Source: Gemmatimonadota bacterium | GTDB lineage: Bacteria; Gemmatimonadota; Gemmatimonadetes; Palauibacterales; Palauibacteraceae | NCBI GenBank assembly: GCA_022825725.1 | Contig: JAJDWE010000054.1 | Span: 1-39,035, forward strand | Direction of reading: 5' to 3' | DNA: 39,035 nucleotides | Shown: piece by piece, positions 7,982 to 14,773 of the stretch | Position numbering within the stretch: position 1 is the first letter of the stretch | How the letters are laid out: each line of letters opens with the position of its first letter | The notes under the pieces: model-generated | What the model saw: the letters and a program-made list of their open reading frames with translations, nothing else | Told to the model about the DNA's origin: nothing | Database searches by the model: none | Made by a program: the position numbers and the translations under genes

Positions 7982-9414
7982 CGGATCCCTACCATTCCTT
8001 TCACGGAGTCGATCAGCTTCTCCGAGTCGTAACCCACGCCGTCCTTGAACACGACCGTGACGTTCCGGATGATCGCGGAGTCCGATTCGAGATCGCCATC
8101 GAGCACGATGAGGTCCGCGAGTTTTCCGGCCTCGATCGTCCCCAGTTCATCGTCCACGCCCATGATGCGGGCGCCGTTCGCGCTCACGATCCGAACCGTC
8201 GTCGGCGCATCGAACCCCGCCTCGACGAGAAGCTCGTAGTTGCGCTGGTCCCCGAAGCCCGCGATCGCGCCCCCGATCCCCGTCGGGTCCACACCCGCCG
8301 CGAGCACGCCACCGGCCTCGACGAAGCCGCGCTCGAACGCCATGTGCTTCTGGAGGTGCGCCTCCGTCATCGGCCAGTCCGGGTTCGCCTCGATCGCGTC
8401 CACCGTCTCGAGGTAGTCCTCCCGCACCTCGGGCGCCATCGCCTCCAGCGTCCGCTCGTCGAGGACCGCCCGCCCCTTCGTCATGGGCTCGATCACGGCC
8501 ATCGTCGAGGTCATTCCCACGTCGTTCTCGACCATGGAGAGGATCAGCGCCCGGGCGGTCTCCCCGCTCGGGTCTCCCTCCTCTCCGACCGTGACCATGG
8601 AGTTCGGCGGACACTCGTCTGGCCGCTTGCGCGGGTCGAAGTCCGTCGCCGTCCCGAAGCCGTGCTCGATGTTGTCCATCCCCATGTCGACGGCTTCCTG
8701 GAAGGTGATCGAACAGATGTGGCCCGTGACCCGAAGGCCCTGCGCGTGCGCCTCCTCGATGACGGCGGCAAGCTCGGCGCGGCGGATCGTCGTGTAAGCC
8801 TTGATCCAGGAGGCGCCCTCCCCGGCCCAGTAGCGGACGAAGCGGCGCGCTTCCTCGGGCGAGTTCACCTGCGCCATGTCCCCGAGCGCCGGGTTGGGTC
8901 CGGTGACGTACGGCGCGGTCACGTGCATGCGGGGGCCGGGCGCGAGCCCGCGTTCGATGTTCGACTTGACGTTGAGGTCCGCGTAGGGCGAGACGCTGCC
9001 CGTCGTGCGGATCGTCGTCACCCCCGCCGCGAGATAGAGGCGCGGGGAGGAGATGTTGCCCTGGGCCATCCGGCCGCCGGCGCCCATGAAGAACATGTGG
9101 TTGTGGAGCCCGATCATTCCCGGGATCACGGTGTGTCCCGGCAGCTCGTGGACCTCGGCTCCCGACGGGATCTCGACCGTGCCCGACGGACCGACCGCGG
9201 CGATGCGGTTCCCCTCGATCACGACCGTCTGGTTCGTCCGGCCGCCGGCGCCGGTCCCGTCGATGACCTTCACGCCGACGAGGGCGACGGTCGGGCCGGC
9301 GATGGAGACGAACTCGGAGGTCGCGTCGTCGAGTTCGGCCGCGGACTGCGCGGGCAGGTGGGCCGGGGCGAGAAGGGCCGCGAGCGCGACGGGGGCCGCG
9401 ATGAACTTTCTCAT
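7978..9414 (-). CDS. Secreted metal-dependent amidohydrolase (paralogue 1)
   Basis: Exported hydrolase of 478 residues, collinear with the next gene and clearly its paralogue by tandem duplication. The signal peptide is MRKFIAAPVALAALLAPAH and cleavage is likely after LPAQS. Metal ligands are HNH in GMIGLHNHMFF, Lys in SWIKAYTTI, His in VTGHICSITFQ, His in DNIEHGFG and Asp in LAAGVDPTGIGG. Loops between the barrel strands differ most between the two copies, which suggests different substrates. It starts 49 bases after the multicopper oxidase stop on the same strand and probably shares its transcript. Confidence 0.93.
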   Translation of the reverse strand: MRKFIAAPVALAALLAPAHLPAQSAAELDDATSEFVSIAGPTVALVGVKVIDGTGAGGRTNQTVVIEGNRIAAVGPSGTVEIPSGAEVHELPGHTVIPGMIGLHNHMFFMGAGGRMAQGNISSPRLYLAAGVTTIRTTGSVSPYADLNVKSNIERGLAPGPRMHVTAPYVTGPNPALGDMAQVNSPEEARRFVRYWAGEGASWIKAYTTIRRAELAAVIEEAHAQGLRVTGHICSITFQEAVDMGMDNIEHGFGTATDFDPRKRPDECPPNSMVTVGEEGDPSGETARALILSMVENDVGMTSTMAVIEPMTKGRAVLDERTLEAMAPEVREDYLETVDAIEANPDWPMTEAHLQKHMAFERGFVEAGGVLAAGVDPTGIGGAIAGFGDQRNYELLVEAGFDAPTTVRIVSANGARIMGVDDELGTIEAGKLADLIVLDGDLESDSAIIRNVTVVFKDGVGYDSEKLIDSVKGMVGIR

Positions 9415-9463
9415 GGGAGACTCCTGTGAGTTGGGCCGTTCAGGGCCCGAAAAACCTACCGCG

Positions 9464-11722
9464 TCACGGCTCCACCGTGAACACCATCTTCATGCCCGCC
9501 TCCAGGTGCTCGGCGATGTGGCAGTGCAGCATCCAGTCGCCGGGATTCGAGAGTTCGAGCAGGAGGTCGAGCGAACCACCCACGGGGACGACCGCCGTGT
9601 CCTTCCAGGCGAGGTTGTCGTGTTCGACGCCGTTCGTCGCGAGGACGAGGAAACGCTGGCCGTGGATGTGGATCGGGTGCTGCATCTGGTGCAGCGTCTC
9701 CCGGCGGCTCCGGATCCTCAGCTTGACGACGTCGCCCACGCGGAAGTTCCACCGGATCGCCTCGTTCTCGAGCCCCGTCGAAGGTTCGCGCAGCGTCCAC
9801 GACACGTTTTCCGGCGTCGACATCAGGTTCATCATCGGCATCGTTCCCGACCACTCGATCGGGTGGAAGTACGCCGAATCCACCTGCATGAGACGCTCGA
9901 CGACGAGGGGGAGGCCCTGCGTCGTCATGTCGAGTTCCAGCTCGAGGTCCACCGGCCCGTCGAAGAGGACGCGGTACGGCGCGATCTCGTCCTGCGCGCG
10001 CCCGTTCCCCCGCAGTTCCTCGAAGGTCGCGGTCAGCTCCGGCGCCGCGTCCTCCGCGCCGACGCGGACGATGCCCAGCGTGTCCTCTTCCGGGAAGAAG
10101 GCGCCGTTGATGTGGTCGATCCCCTGCACCCGGTTCAGCAGCGGAACCTCCCCGCTCTCGGGGAAGGCGACGTGCACGATGTAGCGCTCCGCCGGCGCCA
10201 TGACGACGCTCTCGACCCACGCCTCCCGCTCGAAGTTGCCCACGTCGGTGCCCACGAGCTTCATCGGCGCTCCGCCGAAGGAGAGGTTGAAGGTCCTCGT
10301 GTTCGACGCGTTCGTGAAATGGAAGCGGACGACGGACCCGCGCTCCACATCGAGGGCGTAATCGGGCTCGCCGTTCACGAGCATCTCGTTGCCGAAGCGG
10401 CCCATGAGCGCGTGCGTGGCGCGCTCGAGTCCGAAGGGGACGATCCCGTGCTCGCCCACGAGCAGGTCGTCGAGCATCACGATCTCCTCGCGGTGGACGG
10501 GGCCGAAGTAGTCGGGATCTTCCGACCGGACCATGATGTTGCCGGCGAGCCCCAGCTCCTGCTGGACGTCCTCGCGGTGGTGGGGGTGGTACCAGTAGAG
10601 GCCGGGGTCGGGGAAATGCAGGGTATAGCGGAAGCTCCCGCCGGGGGGCACCACGTCCTGCGTGAGGCCCGGGACGCCGTCGAAGCGGTTGTCGAGCCGG
10701 AGTCCGTGCCAGTGGATCGCGGTGGGCCAGTCGATCCGGTTCGTGAAGTCGATCGTGACGGTCGCGGCCTCGGGGACCCGGAGGAGGGGCCCGGGGATCT
10801 GCCCGTTGAAGCCGTAGCCAAGGATTTCGCGGCTCCCGATGCGGTGGCGCACGTAGACGGCGTCGAGGGAGAACGAATCGCCGTCGCCGAGTTCGACCAG
10901 CTCGCGCGGGCGCGAGTCCACGATCTCGCCCTCCCAGCCGTCTCCCGGCAGCCAGGGCTGGACCTCCGGCCGAAGCTCCATGAGGGACGGGAGCATCATG
11001 ACCCCGTCGGGCATCGGCACGCCGCCCCAGGCGTCATCCATCGCCATCTCGCCGGGGGGATTCCGCGAGGCGCCGAGCGCGAACTCGAGGAAGTCGGCGG
11101 GCTGCATGCGACTGGAAGGCGACTGGGCCCGCAGCACGTAGGGACCCGCCGGCTCCGCGTCCGCCCCGTCGGCCGCGCCGGACTCCGCGCCGGACTCCGC
11201 GCCGGATTCCGCCGTGACGAGGATGAGGAACTTGTTGAACCCGACCTGCCCCACCTCGGTGCGTCCGCGCGCCGGGACCTCCCCGAGCCGCTCGATCGGC
11301 CACAGCACCTGGGTGGACGCCCAGGCGACGTAGCGGTCGTACGGACCGAGCGTGGAGGGCGGCGGAAGGTCCGTCGCGATCACGGCGTCGTACAGGAGCC
11401 GGCCGTCCGGCGTCACTCCCATCGAGAACGGCCCCGGCGGGCGGCGGAGTTCGACCGTGCCGGTCGCGCCGGGCACCCGTGGCGTCGGGAACAGGGCCAT
11501 GCAGTACAGGTCGCGGTTCGCCGCGCCCCCCGGTTCCGCACCGGGCGTGCAGGCCGCGGCTTCCTGCGGCGGCGGCATATCCGGGGGCGCGCACGCCGAC
11601 AGCCAGAGCGCCCCGCCAGCGACGAGCGCCGCCGCGGCGGCCACGGCGCGCGGCCCGGAAAGGCGCCGTCCGGATGGGAGCCGCCCGGCTGCGCGCCGGG
11701 CCCTGGGGGTCACCGGGGTCAC
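9464..11722 (-). CDS. Lipoprotein multicopper oxidase with a long N-terminal extension
   Basis: Three-domain (laccase-like) multicopper oxidase that couples one-electron oxidation of a phenol, metal or other donor to reduction of oxygen to water. I start it at the GTG at 11722, which overlaps the stop of the SDR gene (GTGA), giving 752 aa. The N-terminus then has a hydrophobic stretch and a lipobox LSAC, so it is a periplasm-facing lipoprotein. Copper ligands are all present: HWHG and WYHPHH in the first cupredoxin domain, and HPIHIHG and HCHIAEHLEAGM in the last; the final Met is a type 1 copper axial ligand. About 200 residues before the first cupredoxin domain match nothing I know and contain an (ESGA)3 repeat. 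Another GTG at 11713 is possible as start. Confidence 0.93.
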   Translation of the reverse strand: MTPVTPRARRAAGRLPSGRRLSGPRAVAAAAALVAGGALWLSACAPPDMPPPQEAAACTPGAEPGGAANRDLYCMALFPTPRVPGATGTVELRRPPGPFSMGVTPDGRLLYDAVIATDLPPPSTLGPYDRYVAWASTQVLWPIERLGEVPARGRTEVGQVGFNKFLILVTAESGAESGAESGAADGADAEPAGPYVLRAQSPSSRMQPADFLEFALGASRNPPGEMAMDDAWGGVPMPDGVMMLPSLMELRPEVQPWLPGDGWEGEIVDSRPRELVELGDGDSFSLDAVYVRHRIGSREILGYGFNGQIPGPLLRVPEAATVTIDFTNRIDWPTAIHWHGLRLDNRFDGVPGLTQDVVPPGGSFRYTLHFPDPGLYWYHPHHREDVQQELGLAGNIMVRSEDPDYFGPVHREEIVMLDDLLVGEHGIVPFGLERATHALMGRFGNEMLVNGEPDYALDVERGSVVRFHFTNASNTRTFNLSFGGAPMKLVGTDVGNFEREAWVESVVMAPAERYIVHVAFPESGEVPLLNRVQGIDHINGAFFPEEDTLGIVRVGAEDAAPELTATFEELRGNGRAQDEIAPYRVLFDGPVDLELELDMTTQGLPLVVERLMQVDSAYFHPIEWSGTMPMMNLMSTPENVSWTLREPSTGLENEAIRWNFRVGDVVKLRIRSRRETLHQMQHPIHIHGQRFLVLATNGVEHDNLAWKDTAVVPVGGSLDLLLELSNPGDWMLHCHIAEHLEAGMKMVFTVEP
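11175..11210 (-). repeat. Three tandem 12-bp units inside the multicopper oxidase gene
   Basis: Three head-to-tail 12-base units (GCGCCGGACTCC on the + strand, the third with one mismatch) encode Glu-Ser-Gly-Ala three times in the unrecognised N-terminal extension of the oxidase. The units are in frame, so a copy-number change would not break the gene. Confidence 0.9.
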
Positions 11723-12510
11723 TGGAGGGCCCGCGTGCGCCCCCCGTCGACGGCGATGGAGACGCCCGTCACGTAGCTGGCGCGCTCGGAGGCGAGGAAC
11801 GCCACGACCGCGGCGAACTCGCCCGGGTCGCCGAGACGATTCGCGGGAATCGCGGCGTTCCACCCCGCTTCCACCTCCTCCGTCGAGATTCCCGCGGTTT
11901 CGGCGCGCACGGCAGCCAGTTCCTCCAGCCTCGCGGTGCGCGTGAAGCCCGGGAGCACGTTGTTCACGGTGATGCCGAACGACGCGACCTCGTTCGACAG
12001 GGTCTTCGCGAAACCCGTCACGGCGGCGCGCACGCTGTTGGAGAGGATGAGCCCGTCCACCGGTTCCTTAACGGCGACCGACGTGATGTTCAGGATCCGC
12101 CCCCAGCCGCGCTCCTTCATGCCCGGCAGAACCTCGCGCGTGAGATCGAGGGCGCTCTCGAGGTTGAGGCGGACGGCCGCCTTCCACGCCGCCCGGTCGT
12201 GGTCCTCGAACTTTCCCGCCGGCGGCCCGCCCGCGTTGTTCACGAGGATGTCCACGCGTCCGAAACGGGCCATCGCCGCGTCGACCAGACCGGCCACATC
12301 CGCGGGATCCGACAGGTCGGCCGGGATCGCGACGACGTCGCCCGGCCCCCGTGCGTCTGCGGAGGCCGCGGCCTCCTCGAGCGCCGCCTTCCCGCGCGCG
12401 CACATGAGAAGATGCGTCCCCTCCGCCGCCAGTTCCTCCGCCACGGCCCGGCCCAGCCCCTTGGAGGAGGCAGCGACCAGGGCGACGCGGCCCGCGATCC
12501 CCAGATCCAT
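11719..12510 (-). CDS. SDR-fold protein lacking the catalytic Tyr and Lys
   Basis: Short-chain dehydrogenase fold of 263 residues. The first loop is AASSKGLGRA instead of TGxxxGxG. NNAGGPPAGK and the C-terminal VTGVSIAVDGG are normal. After Ser144 (NITSVAV) the usual YxxxK is replaced by Ser157 and Arg161 in LSNSVRAAV, so the canonical acid-base pair is missing. A known subgroup of beta-ketoacyl-reductase-like SDRs has this same pattern, so it is not a damaged gene. Its activity is unknown: it may bind a nucleotide without normal redox chemistry, or use other residues. Its ATG overlaps the cupin stop by one base, and its stop overlaps the oxidase GTG, so it is the middle of a coupled operon. 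Confidence 0.92.
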   Translation of the reverse strand: MDLGIAGRVALVAASSKGLGRAVAEELAAEGTHLLMCARGKAALEEAAASADARGPGDVVAIPADLSDPADVAGLVDAAMARFGRVDILVNNAGGPPAGKFEDHDRAAWKAAVRLNLESALDLTREVLPGMKERGWGRILNITSVAVKEPVDGLILSNSVRAAVTGFAKTLSNEVASFGITVNNVLPGFTRTARLEELAAVRAETAGISTEEVEAGWNAAIPANRLGDPGEFAAVVAFLASERASYVTGVSIAVDGGRTRALQ

Positions 12511-12890
12511 CAGTCGTCCGAGTCGTGGAAGTAGGAATCCGTCCCGTCGAGCCAGTCCGTGCGGGGAGGACAGAAGATGTCGAGATCCAGCGTCTTCTCG
12601 AGGGCGATGGCCTTGTGTGGGACGTGAGAGGGAATGTGAAGGATCTCGCCCGCGCGCACGACGACCTCCTCGCTCCCGTCCTCGCCCAGCCAGAAGTGCA
12701 GCGCGCCTTCGAGGATATATGTGAACTGTTCGTTCTCGTGCGAGTGCGTGGGGACGACCGCGCCCTCCTCGAGCAGCACCTGCGCGATCATCGCCCGGTC
12801 TCCCGTCACCATGCGCCGGCCCAATTGCTCGGTCACGCGTTCCCAGGGCAACGCCTCCCAGCGGAAGTGCCGGGGCTTCGCTTCGCTCAT
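12510..12890 (-). CDS. Small single-domain cupin
   Basis: A 126-residue cytoplasmic cupin. The ATG at 12890 follows a strong GGAGGAAACG ribosome site and gives MSEAKPRHFRWEALPWERV. Metal ligands are visible: His49 and His51 in VVPTHSHENEQ with Glu54, and His92 in IPSHVPHKA. The remainder (LEGALHFWLGEDG, VVRAGEILHIP) is the standard cupin barrel. Small cupins of this kind act as metal-dependent dioxygenases or isomerases, or simply bind ligands, so no reaction can be assigned. It is the first gene of the operon with the SDR, oxidase and amidohydrolases. This suggests that the group handles one aromatic or cyclic amide substrate, but that is inference. Confidence 0.9.
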   Translation of the reverse strand: MSEAKPRHFRWEALPWERVTEQLGRRMVTGDRAMIAQVLLEEGAVVPTHSHENEQFTYILEGALHFWLGEDGSEEVVVRAGEILHIPSHVPHKAIALEKTLDLDIFCPPRTDWLDGTDSYFHDSDD

Positions 12891-12961
12891 CGTTTCCTCC
12901 TCGCGGGGTCGCTCCCGGATTCCGTGACCGGGGCCTCTAGAGTGGACGGACGATGTGCCGC

Positions 12962-13714
12962 CTACCGATTCGCGGCAAGCGTCCAGGCGACGCCCGCGCG
13001 AAGGTTCCAGTCTCCGCTCATTTCGGTGGTTCCGTGCCCGAGCGCGGCGTCGATGGACACCGGTCCCCGTCTCCACTCCACCGTGGCCCGGAGTTCGCCG
13101 AGGTCGCCGGTGCCGGGCGGAGACACGCTCCTCGTGCTGGCCCGACCCCGGGTCCCGACGGACAGCCGCCAGCTCGGGGCCGCGTCCCACAGAGCCTCGA
13201 ATGCCCAGGCGAACGCATCGTTCTGCTCGAAGGGCTCGGCCGGCACCTCCAGGATGGAGACGCCGAACCAGCCGGTCGCGCGCCAGCGGGCGGAGGCCCA
13301 GGAGAAGAGGGCCGCCATCGTGACGTCCGTTGTGTTCGTGCCGACTCCCAGCGATTCGTCGGAGTTCGGCAGCTTGACTCCCAGGTGCCCGCCGGCCGAG
13401 AAGCCCCCCGGTCCCCTGAGGGGGACGATCGAGATGCCGATTTCGAAATCCCCCACATCGCGCGTCGTCCCGTCTCGAACGGAGGGGTCGAGCGCGACGG
13501 CGGGGGCCCGATCCCGCGCCTCGATCGACAGCACCTTTCGGACCGCCCCCTTCAGTTCGGCGACCGCGTGCGGCCCGATCGCCCAGGCGGCGTGGAGCAC
13601 CGGGAAGGCGGTCAGATCTCCTCCGTGTCCGGCGAGCGGGAAGGCGGCGTTCGTCGTGCGGCTGAAGCCGACGCCGATGAGGGCTTCGCTCCGCTCCAAC
13701 CCCACCGGCTGCAC
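12962..13714 (-). CDS. Probable outer-membrane beta-barrel-like protein; signal peptide out of frame or start unclear
   Basis: Protein of unknown family with alternating hydrophobic and polar strands, glycines and aromatic strand ends (ALIGVGFSRTTNAAFP, TMAALFSWASARWRATGWFG). It ends in WNLRAGVAWTLAANR, which suggests a small outer-membrane barrel. The first in-frame start is GTG at 13714. However, the same frame continues upstream without a stop and encodes a good signal peptide (FPAAFLAAALGIVLPG, then TAAAQ) that has no ATG, GTG or TTG. The only suitable ATG, at 13826, is in a frame displaced by one base. Either one extra base near 13812-13822 broke the start, or a non-standard start is used. 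It lies downstream of a hairpin that ends the preceding gene. Confidence 0.65.
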   Translation of the reverse strand: MQPVGLERSEALIGVGFSRTTNAAFPLAGHGGDLTAFPVLHAAWAIGPHAVAELKGAVRKVLSIEARDRAPAVALDPSVRDGTTRDVGDFEIGISIVPLRGPGGFSAGGHLGVKLPNSDESLGVGTNTTDVTMAALFSWASARWRATGWFGVSILEVPAEPFEQNDAFAWAFEALWDAAPSWRLSVGTRGRASTRSVSPPGTGDLGELRATVEWRRGPVSIDAALGHGTTEMSGDWNLRAGVAWTLAANR

Positions 13715-13771
13715 GAGCGCGTCGCGCTTCAGTTGCGCCGCCGCGGTCCCCGGGAGGACGATGCCGAGCGC

Positions 13772-13807
13772 CGCGGCCAGGAACGCGGCCGGAAACGCGG
13801 TCGGAAA
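13772..13807 (-). repeat. Three tandem 12-bp units in the putative signal peptide region
   Basis: Three imperfect 12-base units (consensus CGCGGCCGGAAA on the + strand) lie just upstream of the barrel-like gene. In the frame of that gene they encode FPTA, FPAA and FLAA, which form the hydrophobic core of its signal peptide. This supports that frame as the true coding frame for the N-terminus. Confidence 0.85.
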
Positions 13808-13810
13808 CGA

Positions 13811-13842
13811 CGAGAGCCCGACGCATGAACGCCGGGCTCTCG
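13811..13842 (-). terminator. Perfect 10-bp hairpin after the two-repeat protein gene
   Basis: CGAGAGCCCG at 13811-13820 is the exact reverse complement of CGGGCTCTCG at 13833-13842, with a 12-base loop. It begins 52 bases after the stop of the minus-strand gene ending at 13894 and is followed on that strand by TCGTTTCC, a weak T-run. The position and the strong GC stem suit an intrinsic terminator. The loop also contains the only ATG available to the next gene. Confidence 0.5.
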
Positions 13843-13893
13843 GGAACTGCGGCGAAGCGGACCGCCGGCGGGGGGCCGGCCGGCCGGTGCGAC

Positions 13894-14601
13894 TCAGTTT
13901 CGAGCCGCCTGCATGATGTCGTCCACGTAGCCGTCCAGCCGCGCCATGACCTCGATCGTCTCGGCCTGCGTCCCGGCGTTGGCCAGTTCCCTCGCCAGAC
14001 TGAGAAGCAGTCCGCGGATGGCGGCAGCATTCCCGTCTCCCATCGATGGGGCCTCGGCCACGGTCGGCGGCGGCGTGGGCTCGGCCACGGCCGGCGCGGC
14101 GGGCTTCCGGGTCCGCGCGGCGGGCATCCGGGGCTTCGGGGCGGGCTTCCGGGGCTTCGGGGTGGCCTTCGGAGCTGGCGCAGCCGCGGCCAGACGCCGC
14201 TTCACCTGGAGCGGGTACTTCGCATGGAACTGTCGGGCCGACAGCTTGGCGACCGAAGCGTCGATCTCGCAGGCGCCCTTGAACAACTCCGCGTTCTTGA
14301 CGTCGGGATTCCTCTTGAGCACGCGTGCCACGTACGCCAGCACCGCTGCTTCCCCGTCGCGCTTCGGGGCACGCGGCCGCCGCGCCGCCTTCGCCTTTGC
14401 CGGCGCCCGGACCGTCCTCTTTGTGCCGGCCCCCGCCAGACGACGCTTGACCTGCAGCGGATACTTCGCGTGGAACTGCCTCGGGTTCAGCTTCCCGATG
14501 GCCTTGTCTATGAGTTTCGCTCCCTCAAAGAGCGTAGCATTCGAGACTTCGGAGTTCTTTTTCAACTCCTCCTCTATGAATTTCATCACATCTTCGTTCA
14601 T
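13894..14601 (-). CDS. Basic protein with two copies of a 53-residue helical repeat (possible nucleoid protein)
   Basis: A 235-residue protein I cannot name. Residues 4-56 and 86-138 are copies of one unit: amphipathic helix, then N-A-x-L-F-x-G-A, then an identical RQFHAKYPLQVKRRLA block in both. Lys/Arg/Ala/Pro-rich linkers follow each copy (residues 57-82 and 139-185), like the tails of histone H1-type bacterial proteins. Residues 192-235 form a third helical segment, acidic at its end. The charge pattern and repeats suggest binding to DNA or RNA, perhaps bridging two sites. The ATG at 14601 follows a very strong GGAGGAGG. The first 100 bases are clearly AT-richer than the surroundings. Function is inferred, not recognised. 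Confidence 0.85.
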   Translation of the reverse strand: MNEDVMKFIEEELKKNSEVSNATLFEGAKLIDKAIGKLNPRQFHAKYPLQVKRRLAGAGTKRTVRAPAKAKAARRPRAPKRDGEAAVLAYVARVLKRNPDVKNAELFKGACEIDASVAKLSARQFHAKYPLQVKRRLAAAAPAPKATPKPRKPAPKPRMPAARTRKPAAPAVAEPTPPPTVAEAPSMGDGNAAAIRGLLLSLARELANAGTQAETIEVMARLDGYVDDIMQAARN

Positions 14602-14675
14602 TGTGCCTCCTCCTGCAGATTTTTCGCTCGACGATAGATGTCGGGTAGCGCGTACTTGCTGTGTGGCAATGGACC

Positions 14676-14704
14676 ATGATCTACTCCGATGCGCCGCAAG
14701 TCAA
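14676..14704 (-). promoter_or_regulatory. Candidate sigma-70-type promoter for the two-repeat protein
   Basis: On the minus strand TTGACT (14704-14699) is followed after 17 bases by GATCAT (14681-14676); a 15-base spacer would give TAGATC. It lies about 75 bases upstream of the start at 14601, in a stretch noticeably poorer in GC than the rest of the window. This is a visual match only. Confidence 0.35.
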
Positions 14705-14773
14705 CTGTAAGGCAAGCAAAGATGTACGACCTTCCCTTTCTGGGGTCGCGGCGCGGACGTAGCTTCCCGCCCC

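Noticed and set aside
9053-11776. A 907-codon open frame on the + strand opposite the multicopper oxidase
   Set aside because: It is antisense to a gene with complete copper motifs; its sequence is Arg/His/Asp/Val-rich, as expected from the complement of GC-biased codons, with no domain.
12510-14030. One 506-residue gene running from the cupin through the barrel-like region
   Set aside because: Only the last 126 residues have protein-like sequence, and they begin at an ATG with a strong ribosome site; the rest is a shadow of other frames.
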